From assembly GCF_004028235.1 (NCBI RefSeq), contig NZ_CP035037.1:2170001-2234000 (forward strand): a stretch of DNA of 64,000 nt, read 5' to 3'. The position numbers and the translations under genes are program-made. Numbering within the stretch: the stretch's first letter is position 1; every line of letters starts with the position of its first letter. The DNA comes from Leucobacter muris. GTDB lineage: Bacteria; Actinomycetota; Actinomycetes; Actinomycetales; Microbacteriaceae. Shown piece by piece: positions 1 to 8,353 of the stretch. Below the pieces are notes generated by a model. The model was not told where the DNA came from. It was given only the letters and a program-made list of their open reading frames with translations, and did not search any database.

Positions 1-2239
1 GATGGTCCCGCCCGAGAAGCGGAATGTGCGATGCCGCTCGTGCAGCTCCCAGTCGACCGGGCCGCCGTAGTCGTAGCCGACGCTGATGCCGGTGAAGGGC
101 GCCATGCCGAGCAGCATCGGCACGGCGGCGATCTCGGCGGAGAGCTCGCCGTCGACCTCGAGCCGCAGCCGCCAGCGCAGCCCCTCCAACTCGTCGACGT
201 GGAGCAGGAGCTCGTGGGGCCCCGCCCCCAGGGCGGCCCCGCGCGAGCGGTGCATGTCGCCGTACGCGTTGTAGGAGATGAGCGGAGCGCCGCCCTCGAC
301 CGCGAGCAGGTAGCCCCCGCCCTGATCGCCGTGGGCCACGATCACCCCGGCGGCGCCATCGTCGAGCACGAGCGACGCCTCGACCGAGAACGACTTCAGC
401 ACCGTCAGCTGGGCCGCGCGGAACCGCTCGAGCGGGGGGCGGAACGGCACGAGCACCACCGGCGCGGCGAGCTCGGCCTCGCTCTCCGGCCGGTTCGCGT
501 GGAGCGTGCCGTCGTCGTCGAGCGGGAACACGGTGTTGCGCCACGCCTCGTCGCGCCAGCGCTCGGCGAGCTCGGCCACGCGCGTCGGGTCTGCGGCGGC
601 GAGGTCGAGGGTCTCGGTGGGATCATCGGCGAGATGGTACAGCTCCCACGTTCCACCGGCGGCGCCCTCCTCGCGGCGGGGCGGCACGGGCGACACCGCC
701 TTCCACTCGCCGTCGACCATGGCACGCCGCCCCACGCACTCGAAGTACTGCGCCGCGCGCCCCTCCGCCGTCGGGTCGGCGAGCACGGCCGCAACGCTGC
801 GCCCGTCGGGCTGCTGCGCGGGCCTGCCGCGCAGTTCGGCGAGCGGCGGCACCCCGGTCAGCTCGAGGATCGTCGGGGCCAGATCCGACACGAACACGAA
901 CTGATCCCGCAGCCCTCGCAGCCCTCGCAGCCCCGCAGCCCCGGCTTCGACCGGATCGGAGCCGCCCTCTGCCCGCGCGGCCGCCGGCCACGACACGATG
1001 AGGGGTGCATGCACCCCGCCCTCGTAGGTCGACGACTTGAACGACCGGAACGGGGTGTTCGAGACGCGGGCCCAACCGGTCGGGTACTGGCTGAAGAGTC
1101 TCGGCCCGCCGATGTCGGCGGGATCGCGCGGCACGTCGCGCACCCAGTTCTCGGGCAGCGGCGCCGAGTGGCCGAACTGGGCGAAGTAGCTGCGCGTGCC
1201 GCTCGGCCCGCCCTCCGCCGTGCCGCCGTTGTCACTCGCGAGCACGATGATCGTGCGTTCGAGCTCGCCGAGCTGCTCGAGGCGGTCCAGGAGCCGGCCG
1301 ACGCTCTGGTCGACCTCGTCGACCGCCGCCGCATACACCTCCATGTGCCGGGCGAAGAGCGCCCGCTCCTCGTCGCTCAACGAGTCCCAGCTCGGGATCC
1401 GAGCGTCGTCGGCGAGGGCGCCCTCGGGCAGCTCGGCGTGGGTCGGCACGATCCCGAGCTCCCGCTGCCGCGCGAACCGCGCCTCGCGAAGCGCGTTCCA
1501 CCCAGCCTCGTAGCGACCGCGGTGGCGCTCGATGTCGGCGCGCTTCGCCTGGATCGGTCCGTGGACCGAGGTGTGGGCGTAGTAGAGGAAGAACGGCTTC
1601 GACGCGTCGTTGACCCGCAGCTCGTCGATCATCGCGAGCGCCTCGCCGGTGAGCTCGTCGGTGAGGAAGTAGCCGTCGGGGAACTCGGGCACGTCGACGA
1701 CCGAGTTGTCGCGCACGAGCCGGTGCGGGTGATGCAGCGACGTGAAGCCGTCCATGCTGCCGAAGTATCGGTCGAAGCCCCGCTGCAGGGGCCACGACGA
1801 CTTGTCGGCGGCGTCGTGCAGGCGCGACTCGAGCGTCAGATGCCACTTGCCGACCGCGAACGTCGCGTACCCGCCGGCTCGCAGCGACTCCGCGAGCGTG
1901 GGCGCGTCCTGCGGCAGTTCGCAGGTGAAGCCCGGGTAGCCCGGGTCGGTGTGCGCGACGAAACCGAATCCCGCCCGGTGCGGGTTGAGGCCGGTGAGCA
2001 GTGCGGCGCGGGCGGGCGAGCACATCGGAGCCGTGCGGTAGTTGGTGAACACCCACCCCTCGCCCGCGATGCGGTCGATGCTCGGCGTCGGGATCTCGCT
2101 GCCGAACGGTCCGAGATCGCTGAAGCCGAGGTCGTCGACGAGCATCACGACGACGTTCGGCGCGCCGGCCGGAGCGCTCGCGCGCTGCGGCCACCACGGC
2201 GTCGACTCCGAGACGAACTCGGCGACGCCCCCCCCGCAC
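1..2239 (-). CDS. Sulfatase (arylsulfatase family), C-terminus beyond window, frameshifted near its start
   Basis: Hydrolyses sulfate esters. The reverse strand reads continuously as a type I sulfatase: an LVDDLG metal-binding Asp pair near the N-terminus, then MCSPARAALLTG with the Cys at 2020-2022 that becomes formylglycine (C-x-P-x-R), GKWHL, HTSVHGP and ASDNGG, all expected active-site segments. About 740 residues lie in the window with no stop, so this is the long class with an extra C-terminal domain. No usable start codon exists in the main frame. A GTG at 2237-2239, one base after the upstream ATPase stop, joins it only if the 8-G run (2228-2235 on the plus strand) loses one base or gains two. 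It is the last gene of the transporter operon. The function is firm; the substrate is unknown. Confidence 0.9.
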
Positions 2240-2240
2240 G

Positions 2241-3032
2241 CTACCCGGCCTTCCGGATGAGCTCGAAGATCTCGGTGCGCAGCTCGGCGAACTCGTGAGC
2301 GGCGCGGCTCGTGATCTGGTCGCGGGGAGCCGGCAGCCCGATGTCGACGGTGCGGGTGACTCGGGCCGGCCGCTCGCCGAGCACCACGACGCGGTCGGAG
2401 AGGTAGACGGCTTCGTCGATGTCGTGCGTCACGACGACGATGGTCATGCCGAACTCGTCGCGGATCTTCAGGCAGAGATCCTCGAGCTCGAAGCGGGTCT
2501 GCGCGTCGACCGACGCGAAGGGCTCGTCCATGATGAGCACCTCCGGCCGGTACGCGATGGCCCGTGCGATCGCGACGCGCTGCTGCATGCCGCCCGACAG
2601 CTGCCACGGGTACTTCGACTCCGCCCCCGCGAGCCCCACTGCGGCGAGCGCGGAGCTGATCCGCTCCTCCCGCTCGGCGGCGGGCAGGCGCAGGTGCTTG
2701 AGCGGCAGTCGCACGTTCTTCTCGACGGTGAGCCACGGCATCAGCGAGCGCGTGTACTCCTGGAACACGAGCGCCATCTCCTCGGGCGGGCCGTCGATCT
2801 GCTTGCCGTCGATCCGAGCCGAACCCGACGTGATCGACTGCAACCCCGTCAGACACTTCAGCAGCGTCGTCTTGCCGATGCCCGACGGGCCCACGATGCA
2901 GACGATCTCGGCGGCGTGCACGTCGAAGGTGAGGTCGGCGATGACCGGCACCGCCCCCTTCTTCGTGTCGTAGGTCTTCGCGAGGCCCTGCACGCTGAGG
3001 CGGGGCTGGGCCGCGGCGGTCGTGGCGGTCAT
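2241..3032 (-). CDS. ABC transporter ATPase, nitrate/sulfonate/taurine (SsuB/TauB) type
   Basis: Energises import with the two permeases and the lipoprotein encoded upstream. The 263-aa protein has Walker A GPSGIGKTT, a Q-loop in FQEYTRSLMPW, signature LSGGMQQRVAIARA, Walker B VLIMDEPFASVD and the switch His in VVTHD, so all ATPase motifs are intact. The ATG overlaps the stop of the permease gene (ATGA), implying translational coupling. The family carries sulfonates, nitrate, bicarbonate or thiamine precursors; a sulfatase one base downstream suggests uptake of a sulfate ester or sulfonate, which is inference from context. Confidence 0.93.
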   Translation of the reverse strand: MTATTAAAQPRLSVQGLAKTYDTKKGAVPVIADLTFDVHAAEIVCIVGPSGIGKTTLLKCLTGLQSITSGSARIDGKQIDGPPEEMALVFQEYTRSLMPWLTVEKNVRLPLKHLRLPAAEREERISSALAAVGLAGAESKYPWQLSGGMQQRVAIARAIAYRPEVLIMDEPFASVDAQTRFELEDLCLKIRDEFGMTIVVVTHDIDEAVYLSDRVVVLGERPARVTRTVDIGLPAPRDQITSRAAHEFAELRTEIFELIRKAG

Positions 3033-3865
3033 AGGTTCTTCTCCTGCTGTCGGATGGCGATGTACCAGCGCAGCACTCGGCGCCGGAAGATGGCGAGCAG
3101 GGCGGTGACGACGTAGCCGATGATGCCCAGCACGAGGATGCCGACCCACATGTCGGCGATCATGAACGACTGCTGCGCGAGCAGCGTGCGGGCTCCGAGC
3201 CCGATCGACGATCCCAGCATCTCGCTCGCGATCATCACGACGAACGCCGTGATGAGGCTCACCTGCATGCCGGAGAGGATGCGCGGGCTCGCCTCCGGCA
3301 GCGCGACCGAGAAGATGCGGTCCCACGCCCCCAGTCGGTAGATGCGGCCGACGGCGCGGCGATCCGGGTCGACGGCGTGGATGCCGTCGATGGTCGAGAT
3401 CAGCACGGGGAACACCGCCGACAGCGTGATCGAGAGGATGCGTGTCTCGTTGCCGAAGCCGATCAGCGAGACGAAGATCGGTACGAGCGCGACCGGCGGG
3501 ATGGCCCGGAAGAAGTGGATCGTCGGCTCGACGAGCCACGACAGCCAGCGCGACATGCCGAGCGCGATCCCGAGCCCCACGCCGAGCGCGCTCGCGAGCG
3601 CGAACGAGAGCAGCAGGTTGCCGACCGACGAACCGACGTCTCCCCAGAACGCGGGGGTGGCCGCGAGCGACGCCATGCGCTCGAGGATCGTCTCGAGCGG
3701 CGGGAAGAACGTGTTGGTGGAGTTCGCCGACACGATCCACCACACGGCCAGCAGCAGGATCGGGACGAGGATCTCCGCCCCGATGAGCACCCACTTCGGG
3801 AGTCCGCTGCGCTGCTGCCGCCGCGCTTCCCGCGTGCGGATGAGCACGGTCGAGGTCACGGTCAT
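3029..3865 (-). CDS. ABC transporter permease (SsuC/TauC type), second of a pair
   Basis: Inner-membrane permease of the importer, 278 aa, with about six hydrophobic segments starting near residue 25 (VLIGAEILVPILLLAVWW). The cytoplasmic EAA-type loop is visible as EASPRILSGMQVSLITAF. The ATG overlaps the stop of the preceding permease gene (ATGA), and its own stop overlaps the ATPase ATG. Two non-identical permeases indicate a heterodimeric pore, unlike the single permease of SsuABC or TauABC. The N-terminal 20 residues are basic and cytoplasmic. Confidence 0.92.
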   Translation of the reverse strand: MTVTSTVLIRTREARRQQRSGLPKWVLIGAEILVPILLLAVWWIVSANSTNTFFPPLETILERMASLAATPAFWGDVGSSVGNLLLSFALASALGVGLGIALGMSRWLSWLVEPTIHFFRAIPPVALVPIFVSLIGFGNETRILSITLSAVFPVLISTIDGIHAVDPDRRAVGRIYRLGAWDRIFSVALPEASPRILSGMQVSLITAFVVMIASEMLGSSIGLGARTLLAQQSFMIADMWVGILVLGIIGYVVTALLAIFRRRVLRWYIAIRQQEKNL

Positions 3866-4641
3866 CACGACACCTGCTTCCGGTACTGGGGGTGCCAGTG
3901 CAGCAGGCGGCGCTCGCCCCACTGGCTGAGGCCCTGCACGACGAGGCCCAGGATGCCGAGCACGAGCACGTAGGCGAAGAGCCTCGGCTGGTTGCCGGTG
4001 ATCTGGGGCTGCACGAGGCTCTGGCCGAGCCCCGGACCGCCACCGATGAGGCCGGCGACCACCGCGACGATGAGCGCCGTGGGGGCCGCCACCCGCACGG
4101 CGGTGCCGATGTAGGGCAGGGCGCTCGGCAGCACGATGCTCCAGAGGATCTCCCCGCGGCTCAGCCCGTACGACTGCCCGGTGGCCTTCGCGACGGGGTC
4201 GGTGTCGAACACGCCCGCCGAGGCCTGCACCACGATCGACACGAAGCACCCGATGAACACGAGGAAGACGCCCATCCCCGCCGTGGGACCCAGCACGAGC
4301 ACCACGACGGGCAGGATCACGATCGGCGGGATCGGCTTCAGGAACTCGAGCGGCACGCGGGTCGCGTGCATCGCGAGCGGCGAGACTCCGACGCCGATCC
4401 CGAGCAGCACGCCGGCCGCGGTCGCGATCGCGAGCCCCAGCAGCGCCATCGCCACGGTGTCCCAGGTGGCGGCCCACATCTCCGGTGTGACGACGAGCCG
4501 CGCCAGCTCACCGATCGCCTCACCCGCGGTGGGCAGCGGCGAGCCCGCGAGGGGGCCCGCCGCCGCGAGCTGCCAGACGCCGAGCGCGATCAGCGCGCCG
4601 AGGGCGCCAGTCCCCCACTTCAGCAGTCGAGAGTCTCCCAC
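3865..4641 (-). CDS. ABC transporter permease (SsuC/TauC type), first of a pair
   Basis: Membrane permease of 258 aa that pairs with the permease encoded immediately downstream. It shows a hydrophobic N-terminal segment (GTGALGALIALGVWQLAAAG) and an EAA-like loop (LPSALPYIGTAVRVAAPTALI). Translation most likely begins at the GTG at 4639-4641, three bases after the binding-protein stop at 4645. The two permease proteins clearly belong to the same family but are diverged. The gene sits in the tight order binding protein, permease, permease, ATPase, sulfatase. Confidence 0.92.
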   Translation of the reverse strand: MGDSRLLKWGTGALGALIALGVWQLAAAGPLAGSPLPTAGEAIGELARLVVTPEMWAATWDTVAMALLGLAIATAAGVLLGIGVGVSPLAMHATRVPLEFLKPIPPIVILPVVVLVLGPTAGMGVFLVFIGCFVSIVVQASAGVFDTDPVAKATGQSYGLSRGEILWSIVLPSALPYIGTAVRVAAPTALIVAVVAGLIGGGPGLGQSLVQPQITGNQPRLFAYVLVLGILGLVVQGLSQWGERRLLHWHPQYRKQVS

Positions 4642-4644
4642 GGG

Positions 4645-5654
4645 TCACTCCGAGACGATCACACCGGTGAGATCGACGGGCTGGGCCAGGAAGCCCAGGC
4701 TCACCATCTTCTCGTTCGGCCGCTCGAGATCCTCGGCGTTCACGACGGTCGGCCAGACCGGCACCTTCACCTGGTCGACGGTGAGCTGCGAGTCGGTGTA
4801 GTCGAGGCCGGCCTGGATGGCCTCCTGCGGGTGCTCGGTGGCCCACTCGTTCGACTTCACGATCGCCCGCTGGAATGCCGCGATGGCGTCCGCCTTCTGC
4901 GAGACCGTGCCCGCCCCCGCGGTCCAGAGGCCGGTCGCGCCGGTCTCGAAGAAGCCGATCGAGGGCGCCGAGAGCTGGTCGGCCCCGGCCTCCTCGGCCT
5001 CCGTGGTGAAGGGGCTCACGAGCCCGGCTGCATCGACCGTGCCGTTCTGCAGCCCGGCCACGGCCGAGGTGAAGTCGAGCACCACCCAGTTCACGCCGGC
5101 GGCGGGGTCGATCCCCTCCTTCTCGAGCTCGCCCGCGATGACGACCTCGAGCTGCGCCTTGCGCGCGGGAACGGCGATCGTCTTGCCCTCGAGGTCGGCG
5201 ACGGAGTGGACGTCGCCGTCCACCGCCGCGAAGAGGCCGGTGTCGTCGAAGTCGGCGGGATCGTCGATCTCGGCCTGGTCGGCGGGGTAGCCGTCCGCTG
5301 CGCCGATCACCTTGATGTCGACGCCCTGGCTGAGGGCGTTCAGCAACGGGATGCTGGGAGAGTACGCGATGTCGACCTGCCCGCTCTGCACGGCGGCGAG
5401 GCCGGCGGGCGGGTTCGCGACGATGGAGGTCTCGATCTGCAGCCCCTCCTCCTCGAAGAAGCCCTGCTCGATGCCGCCGATCAGGCTGCCGTCGGAGGTG
5501 AGGCCGATCGTGGCGACCTTGAGGGTGGTGAGCTCGCCGCTGCCGCCGTCACCGGAGGGCGCATCGCCCCCCCCCCGGACGAGCAGGCGGAGAGGGCCAG
5601 GGCGGCGGCCGGGATGAGCGCGAGCGCGCCCATCAGGCGGTTGATCTTCTTCAT
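4645..5654 (-). CDS. ABC substrate-binding lipoprotein (NMT1/SsuA-like), frameshifted at a poly-G run
   Basis: Solute-binding protein of the importer, predicted to be anchored to the outer face of the membrane. The ATG at 5652-5654 begins a signal peptide (MKKINRLMGALALIPAAALA) with lipobox LSAC. After CSSGGG the frame breaks at a run of ten G (5567-5576): the mature region, starting DAPSGDGGSGELTTLKVATIGL, lies in the next frame, and one extra G would restore 336 aa. The mature part has the NMT1-like features GFFEEEGL, VQSGQVDIAYS and DLEGKTIAVP. The gene is first in the operon, behind the divergent operator region. The break is either a base-calling error or a real on/off tract. Confidence 0.88.
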
Positions 5655-5711
5655 GTGTTCGACTCCTTCGTCGGCCGGGCCGGAAGCGATGGCACGCATC
5701 GATCCCGTTAA

Positions 5712-5725
5712 TCACCATTCGGTGA
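5712..5725. promoter_or_regulatory. Operator copy 1, TCACC-N4-GGTGA
   Basis: TCACCATTCGGTGA is an inverted repeat with perfect 5-bp arms. It lies in the divergent region between the transporter operon and the TetR gene, and shares the wider context TTAATCACCA-N2-CGGTGAC with a second copy 68 bp away. It is closest to the transporter promoter. It is probably the binding site of the TetR at 5859; this assignment is inferred from position. Confidence 0.75.
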
Positions 5726-5779
5726 CTAAAGGAATAATCTCCAAGCGTCCACTTTCCATAACACTCCGGTAACGATTAA

Positions 5780-5793
5780 TCACCAAGCGGTGA
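5780..5793. promoter_or_regulatory. Operator copy 2, TCACC-N4-GGTGA
   Basis: TCACCAAGCGGTGA is the second copy of the palindrome and shares the same flanks (TTAA before, AA after). It lies about 65 bp upstream of the TetR start, so repression here would give autoregulation while copy 1 controls the importer. Confidence 0.75.
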
Positions 5794-5858
5794 CGAAAAC
5801 GGCACCGGCGGACCCAGACTGGAGTACCTCCCTAGAATTCAAGGGAGAAGGGAGACAC

Positions 5859-6455
5859 ATGCCGAAGATCGTGGACCACGACGAGCGCCGCGCGCACATC
5901 GTCGAGGCGGTCACGCAGATCATCATCAGAGACGGCTTCGACCGCGTCACCATGCGCGAGATCGCCGCCGAGGCCGGCTACGCCCACGGCGCCATCGCAC
6001 GCTACTTCCCCGACAAGAAGAGCCTGCTCACGGCGGCCTTCCTCGAGGTCTTCCAGAAATCCCACGAGCACACCCTGCGCCGCACCGAGGGCGTGCGCGG
6101 CCTCGAGGCCCTCAGACAGATGTTCCTCGAGCTGATGCCCCTCGAGGCCGACGGGCCCCAGCGATCCCGGGTCGTGCTCTCGTTCTGGGACCGCGCCGCT
6201 CAGGACGGCGAGCTCTGGGAGATCCACCACGAGAACATCACCCGCCGGCGCGGCCTGATCCGACGCTTCCTCACCGAGGCGCGCGAAGACGGCGAGCTCG
6301 GGCCCGGAATCGACATCGAGGACGCCGTCAACCGCGTCTCGGCGCACAACGCGGGGTGGCAGATGATGGCGGTGCTCGTACCCGAGGCCGCGACCGACAC
6401 CAGCATCGTCGCGAGCATCGACTCCACGATCGCCGACCTCAGGGGCGGGCGGTGA
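5859..6455 (+). CDS. TetR-family regulator of the sulfatase/transporter module
   Basis: 198-aa DNA-binding repressor. The N-terminal helix-turn-helix covers roughly residues 10-55 (RRAHIVEAV ... VTMREIAAEAGYAHGAIARYFPDKKSLL). The remainder is a BetI-like ligand-binding domain with WDRAAQDGELWEIH. The ATG at 5859 follows AGGGAGA at a good distance. Its stop overlaps the GTG of the formylglycine-generating enzyme gene (GTGA), so regulator and maturase are co-translated. The inducer is unknown. It resembles the TetR encoded at 10241 at its N-terminus (MPKI-DHD-RR). Confidence 0.93.
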   Translation: MPKIVDHDERRAHIVEAVTQIIIRDGFDRVTMREIAAEAGYAHGAIARYFPDKKSLLTAAFLEVFQKSHEHTLRRTEGVRGLEALRQMFLELMPLEADGPQRSRVVLSFWDRAAQDGELWEIHHENITRRRGLIRRFLTEAREDGELGPGIDIEDAVNRVSAHNAGWQMMAVLVPEAATDTSIVASIDSTIADLRGGR

Positions 6456-7540
6456 CCGGGCCGGGCGCCGGCGGGCCGGGCGCCGGGCACTGCTGCGGCC
6501 CGGCCGCGCCCATCGGGGACGGCGCGGCAACTGCCGCGGGAGCCGCGAGGGCGGCAGGGGATGCCGCTGCCGGCACGATCGCCGGATCCGCGATCCGCAT
6601 CACCACCCGGCCTGCAGCCGGCGGCCCCGACCCTGCCCTCGCACCCTCCGGAGCGCACGAGATCGAGCAGCGCCGCATCCCGGCCGGCGCCTTCACCATG
6701 GGCGACGCCTCGGGCGACGGCCTCGCCGTCGACGGCGAACTGCCGCTGCACCCCGTCGAGCTCGACGCCTTCGAGATCGACGCCACCCCCGTCACCAACG
6801 AGCAGTTCGCCCGCTTCGCCGACGCCACCGGGTACGTGACCGACGCCGAGCGCACGGGCGCCTCCGCGGTGTTCCACCTGCTCGTCGACGCCCCCACCGC
6901 CGACATCGCCGGCCCCATCGTCGGCACCCCCTGGTGGATCGGCGTGCGCGGAGCCGACTGGCGGCACCCGGGCGGGCGGGCCTCGTCGCTCGCCGGGCTC
7001 GACCAGCACCCGGCCGTGCACGTGAGCTGGCACGACGCGCTCGCCTACTGCGCGTGGGCCGGGCGGCGCCTGCCCACCGAGGCGGAGTGGGAACGCGCCG
7101 CGCGCGGCGGCCTCGAATCGGCGACCTACCCCTGGGGCGACGACCCGATCGACGGCAACGACGGCGTCTGGCGGGCCAACGTGTGGCAGGGCGCGTTCCC
7201 CGCCCACAACACGGCCGCCGACGGCTGGGTCGGCACCGCACCCGTGCGAACCTTCGCGCCGAACGGTTTCGGCCTCTGGCAAGCCGTCGGCAACGTCTGG
7301 GAGTGGTGCGCCGACCGTTTCGACCCCGGCTACTACGCCATCGCCCCGCTCGTGAACCCCCGCGGGCCGGAGGATGGCGACGGGCTCGGCGGCGAGCGCG
7401 ACGACGAGCGGCGCGTGCTGCGGGGCGGCAGCTACCTCTGCCACCCCTCGTACTGCAACCGCTACCGCAACTCGGCGCGCTCCAGCAACACCCCCGACTC
7501 CACGATGGGCAACGCAGGGTTTCGCACGGTCGCGGCCTGA
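6452..7540 (+). CDS. Formylglycine-generating enzyme (sulfatase-modifying factor)
   Basis: Oxidises the Cys of a C-x-P-x-R motif in sulfatases to formylglycine using O2 and copper. The 362-aa protein has a low-complexity Ala/Gly-rich N-terminus (about 80 residues) and then the FGE-sulfatase domain: FTMGDASGDG, VTNEQFARFADATGY, HVSWHDALAYCAWAGRRLPTEAEWE, GNVWEWCADRF and the C-terminal active site GGSYLCHPSYCNRYRNSARS, which keeps both redox/copper cysteines. The start is the GTG overlapping the TetR stop. The encoded sulfatase at 1-2239 carries exactly the substrate motif, so the two proteins are very likely partners. Confidence 0.96.
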   Translation: MTGPGAGGPGAGHCCGPAAPIGDGAATAAGAARAAGDAAAGTIAGSAIRITTRPAAGGPDPALAPSGAHEIEQRRIPAGAFTMGDASGDGLAVDGELPLHPVELDAFEIDATPVTNEQFARFADATGYVTDAERTGASAVFHLLVDAPTADIAGPIVGTPWWIGVRGADWRHPGGRASSLAGLDQHPAVHVSWHDALAYCAWAGRRLPTEAEWERAARGGLESATYPWGDDPIDGNDGVWRANVWQGAFPAHNTAADGWVGTAPVRTFAPNGFGLWQAVGNVWEWCADRFDPGYYAIAPLVNPRGPEDGDGLGGERDDERRVLRGGSYLCHPSYCNRYRNSARSSNTPDSTMGNAGFRTVAA

Positions 7541-7575
7541 GGCGGCCGCGCCCCGCGGGCCCGGGGCCGGGCATC

Positions 7576-7604
7576 GGGTCGGGCGCCGATCCCGCGCCCA
7601 ACCC
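7576..7604. terminator. Hairpin between converging genes
   Basis: GGGTCGGGCGC at 7576-7586 pairs with GCGCCCAACCC at 7594-7604 with one mismatch. It lies between the stop of the maturase gene (+) and the stop of the SDR gene (-), where a bidirectional terminator is expected. There is no T-tract. Confidence 0.45.
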
Positions 7605-7609
7605 GCGAC

Positions 7610-8353
7610 TCATACGGCCGTGGTGAGATACCCGCCGTCGACCGGCAGCACGGCGCCGGTCACGAACGATGCGGCGTCCGACGCGAGGAACACGATCACC
7701 GCGGCGATCTCGGAGGCCGCGCCGAAACGGGCGAGCGGCGTGCGCGAGAGGATCCGCTCCTTCGCCCGAGCATCCAGCCCGTCCGCGAGCGGCGTCTCGA
7801 TCCAGCCGGGCGCCACGCAGTTCACCCGGATGCGGTCGCCCGCCCAGGCCTCCGCGAGCGACTTCGTCAGCTGCACCACGCCGCCCTTTGCAGCCGAATA
7901 GGCGACGCGCGATCCGCCCCCGAAGTACGCGAACATCGACGCGATCGTGATCGCCGAGCCGCCCGACGCCGCGAGCAGCGGCCGGGTCAGCTCGGCGATG
8001 CGGTACACGGCGGCCAGCTGGATCGAGACGACCGTGTTGAAGGCCTCCCACTCGAGCTCGCGCTCCCCCAGGCTGATGCCCGCGGCGGGAACGAGCACGT
8101 CGAGCCGGTCGAGCCCCGCGACCACCGCGCGCAGCGCGTCGTCGTCGGTGACATCGACCTCGACCAGCTCGACGTCGAGCCCGGGCGAGACCTCCGCCCG
8201 CGCGGCGCCGAGGCCGATCGCCACCACGCGGGCGCCGAGCCCGGCGAACGCCTCGGCGGTCGCCAGCCCGATCCCCGAAGTGCAGCCCGTGACCAGTACG
8301 GTACGGCCCTCGAACAGCCCCGGCGCGAGCGCCGCGAGCGGGCGGGAGGCCAC
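7610..8353 (-). CDS. Short-chain dehydrogenase/reductase
   Basis: NAD(P)-dependent oxidoreductase, 247 aa. The Rossmann nucleotide motif is TGCTSGIG near residue 23; the catalytic Ser lies in TIASMFAYF and Tyr/Lys in YSAAK; the C-terminus DGGYLTTAV is typical. The usual NNAG segment is replaced by VPAAG, an atypical substitution in the adenine-binding loop. The GTG start overlaps the TAG of the GMC oxidoreductase gene by one base, so the two form an operon. The pair would oxidise an alcohol and then process the product; the substrate is unknown. Confidence 0.92.
   Translation of the reverse strand: MASRPLAALAPGLFEGRTVLVTGCTSGIGLATAEAFAGLGARVVAIGLGAARAEVSPGLDVELVEVDVTDDDALRAVVAGLDRLDVLVPAAGISLGERELEWEAFNTVVSIQLAAVYRIAELTRPLLAASGGSAITIASMFAYFGGGSRVAYSAAKGGVVQLTKSLAEAWAGDRIRVNCVAPGWIETPLADGLDARAKERILSRTPLARFGAASEIAAVIVFLASDAASFVTGAVLPVDGGYLTTAV

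Noticed and set aside
31..2298. A 755-codon open frame on the plus strand opposite the sulfatase
   Set aside because: Arg/Ala/Val-rich translation without domains, typical of the antisense frame of a high-GC gene; the minus strand encodes a clear sulfatase.
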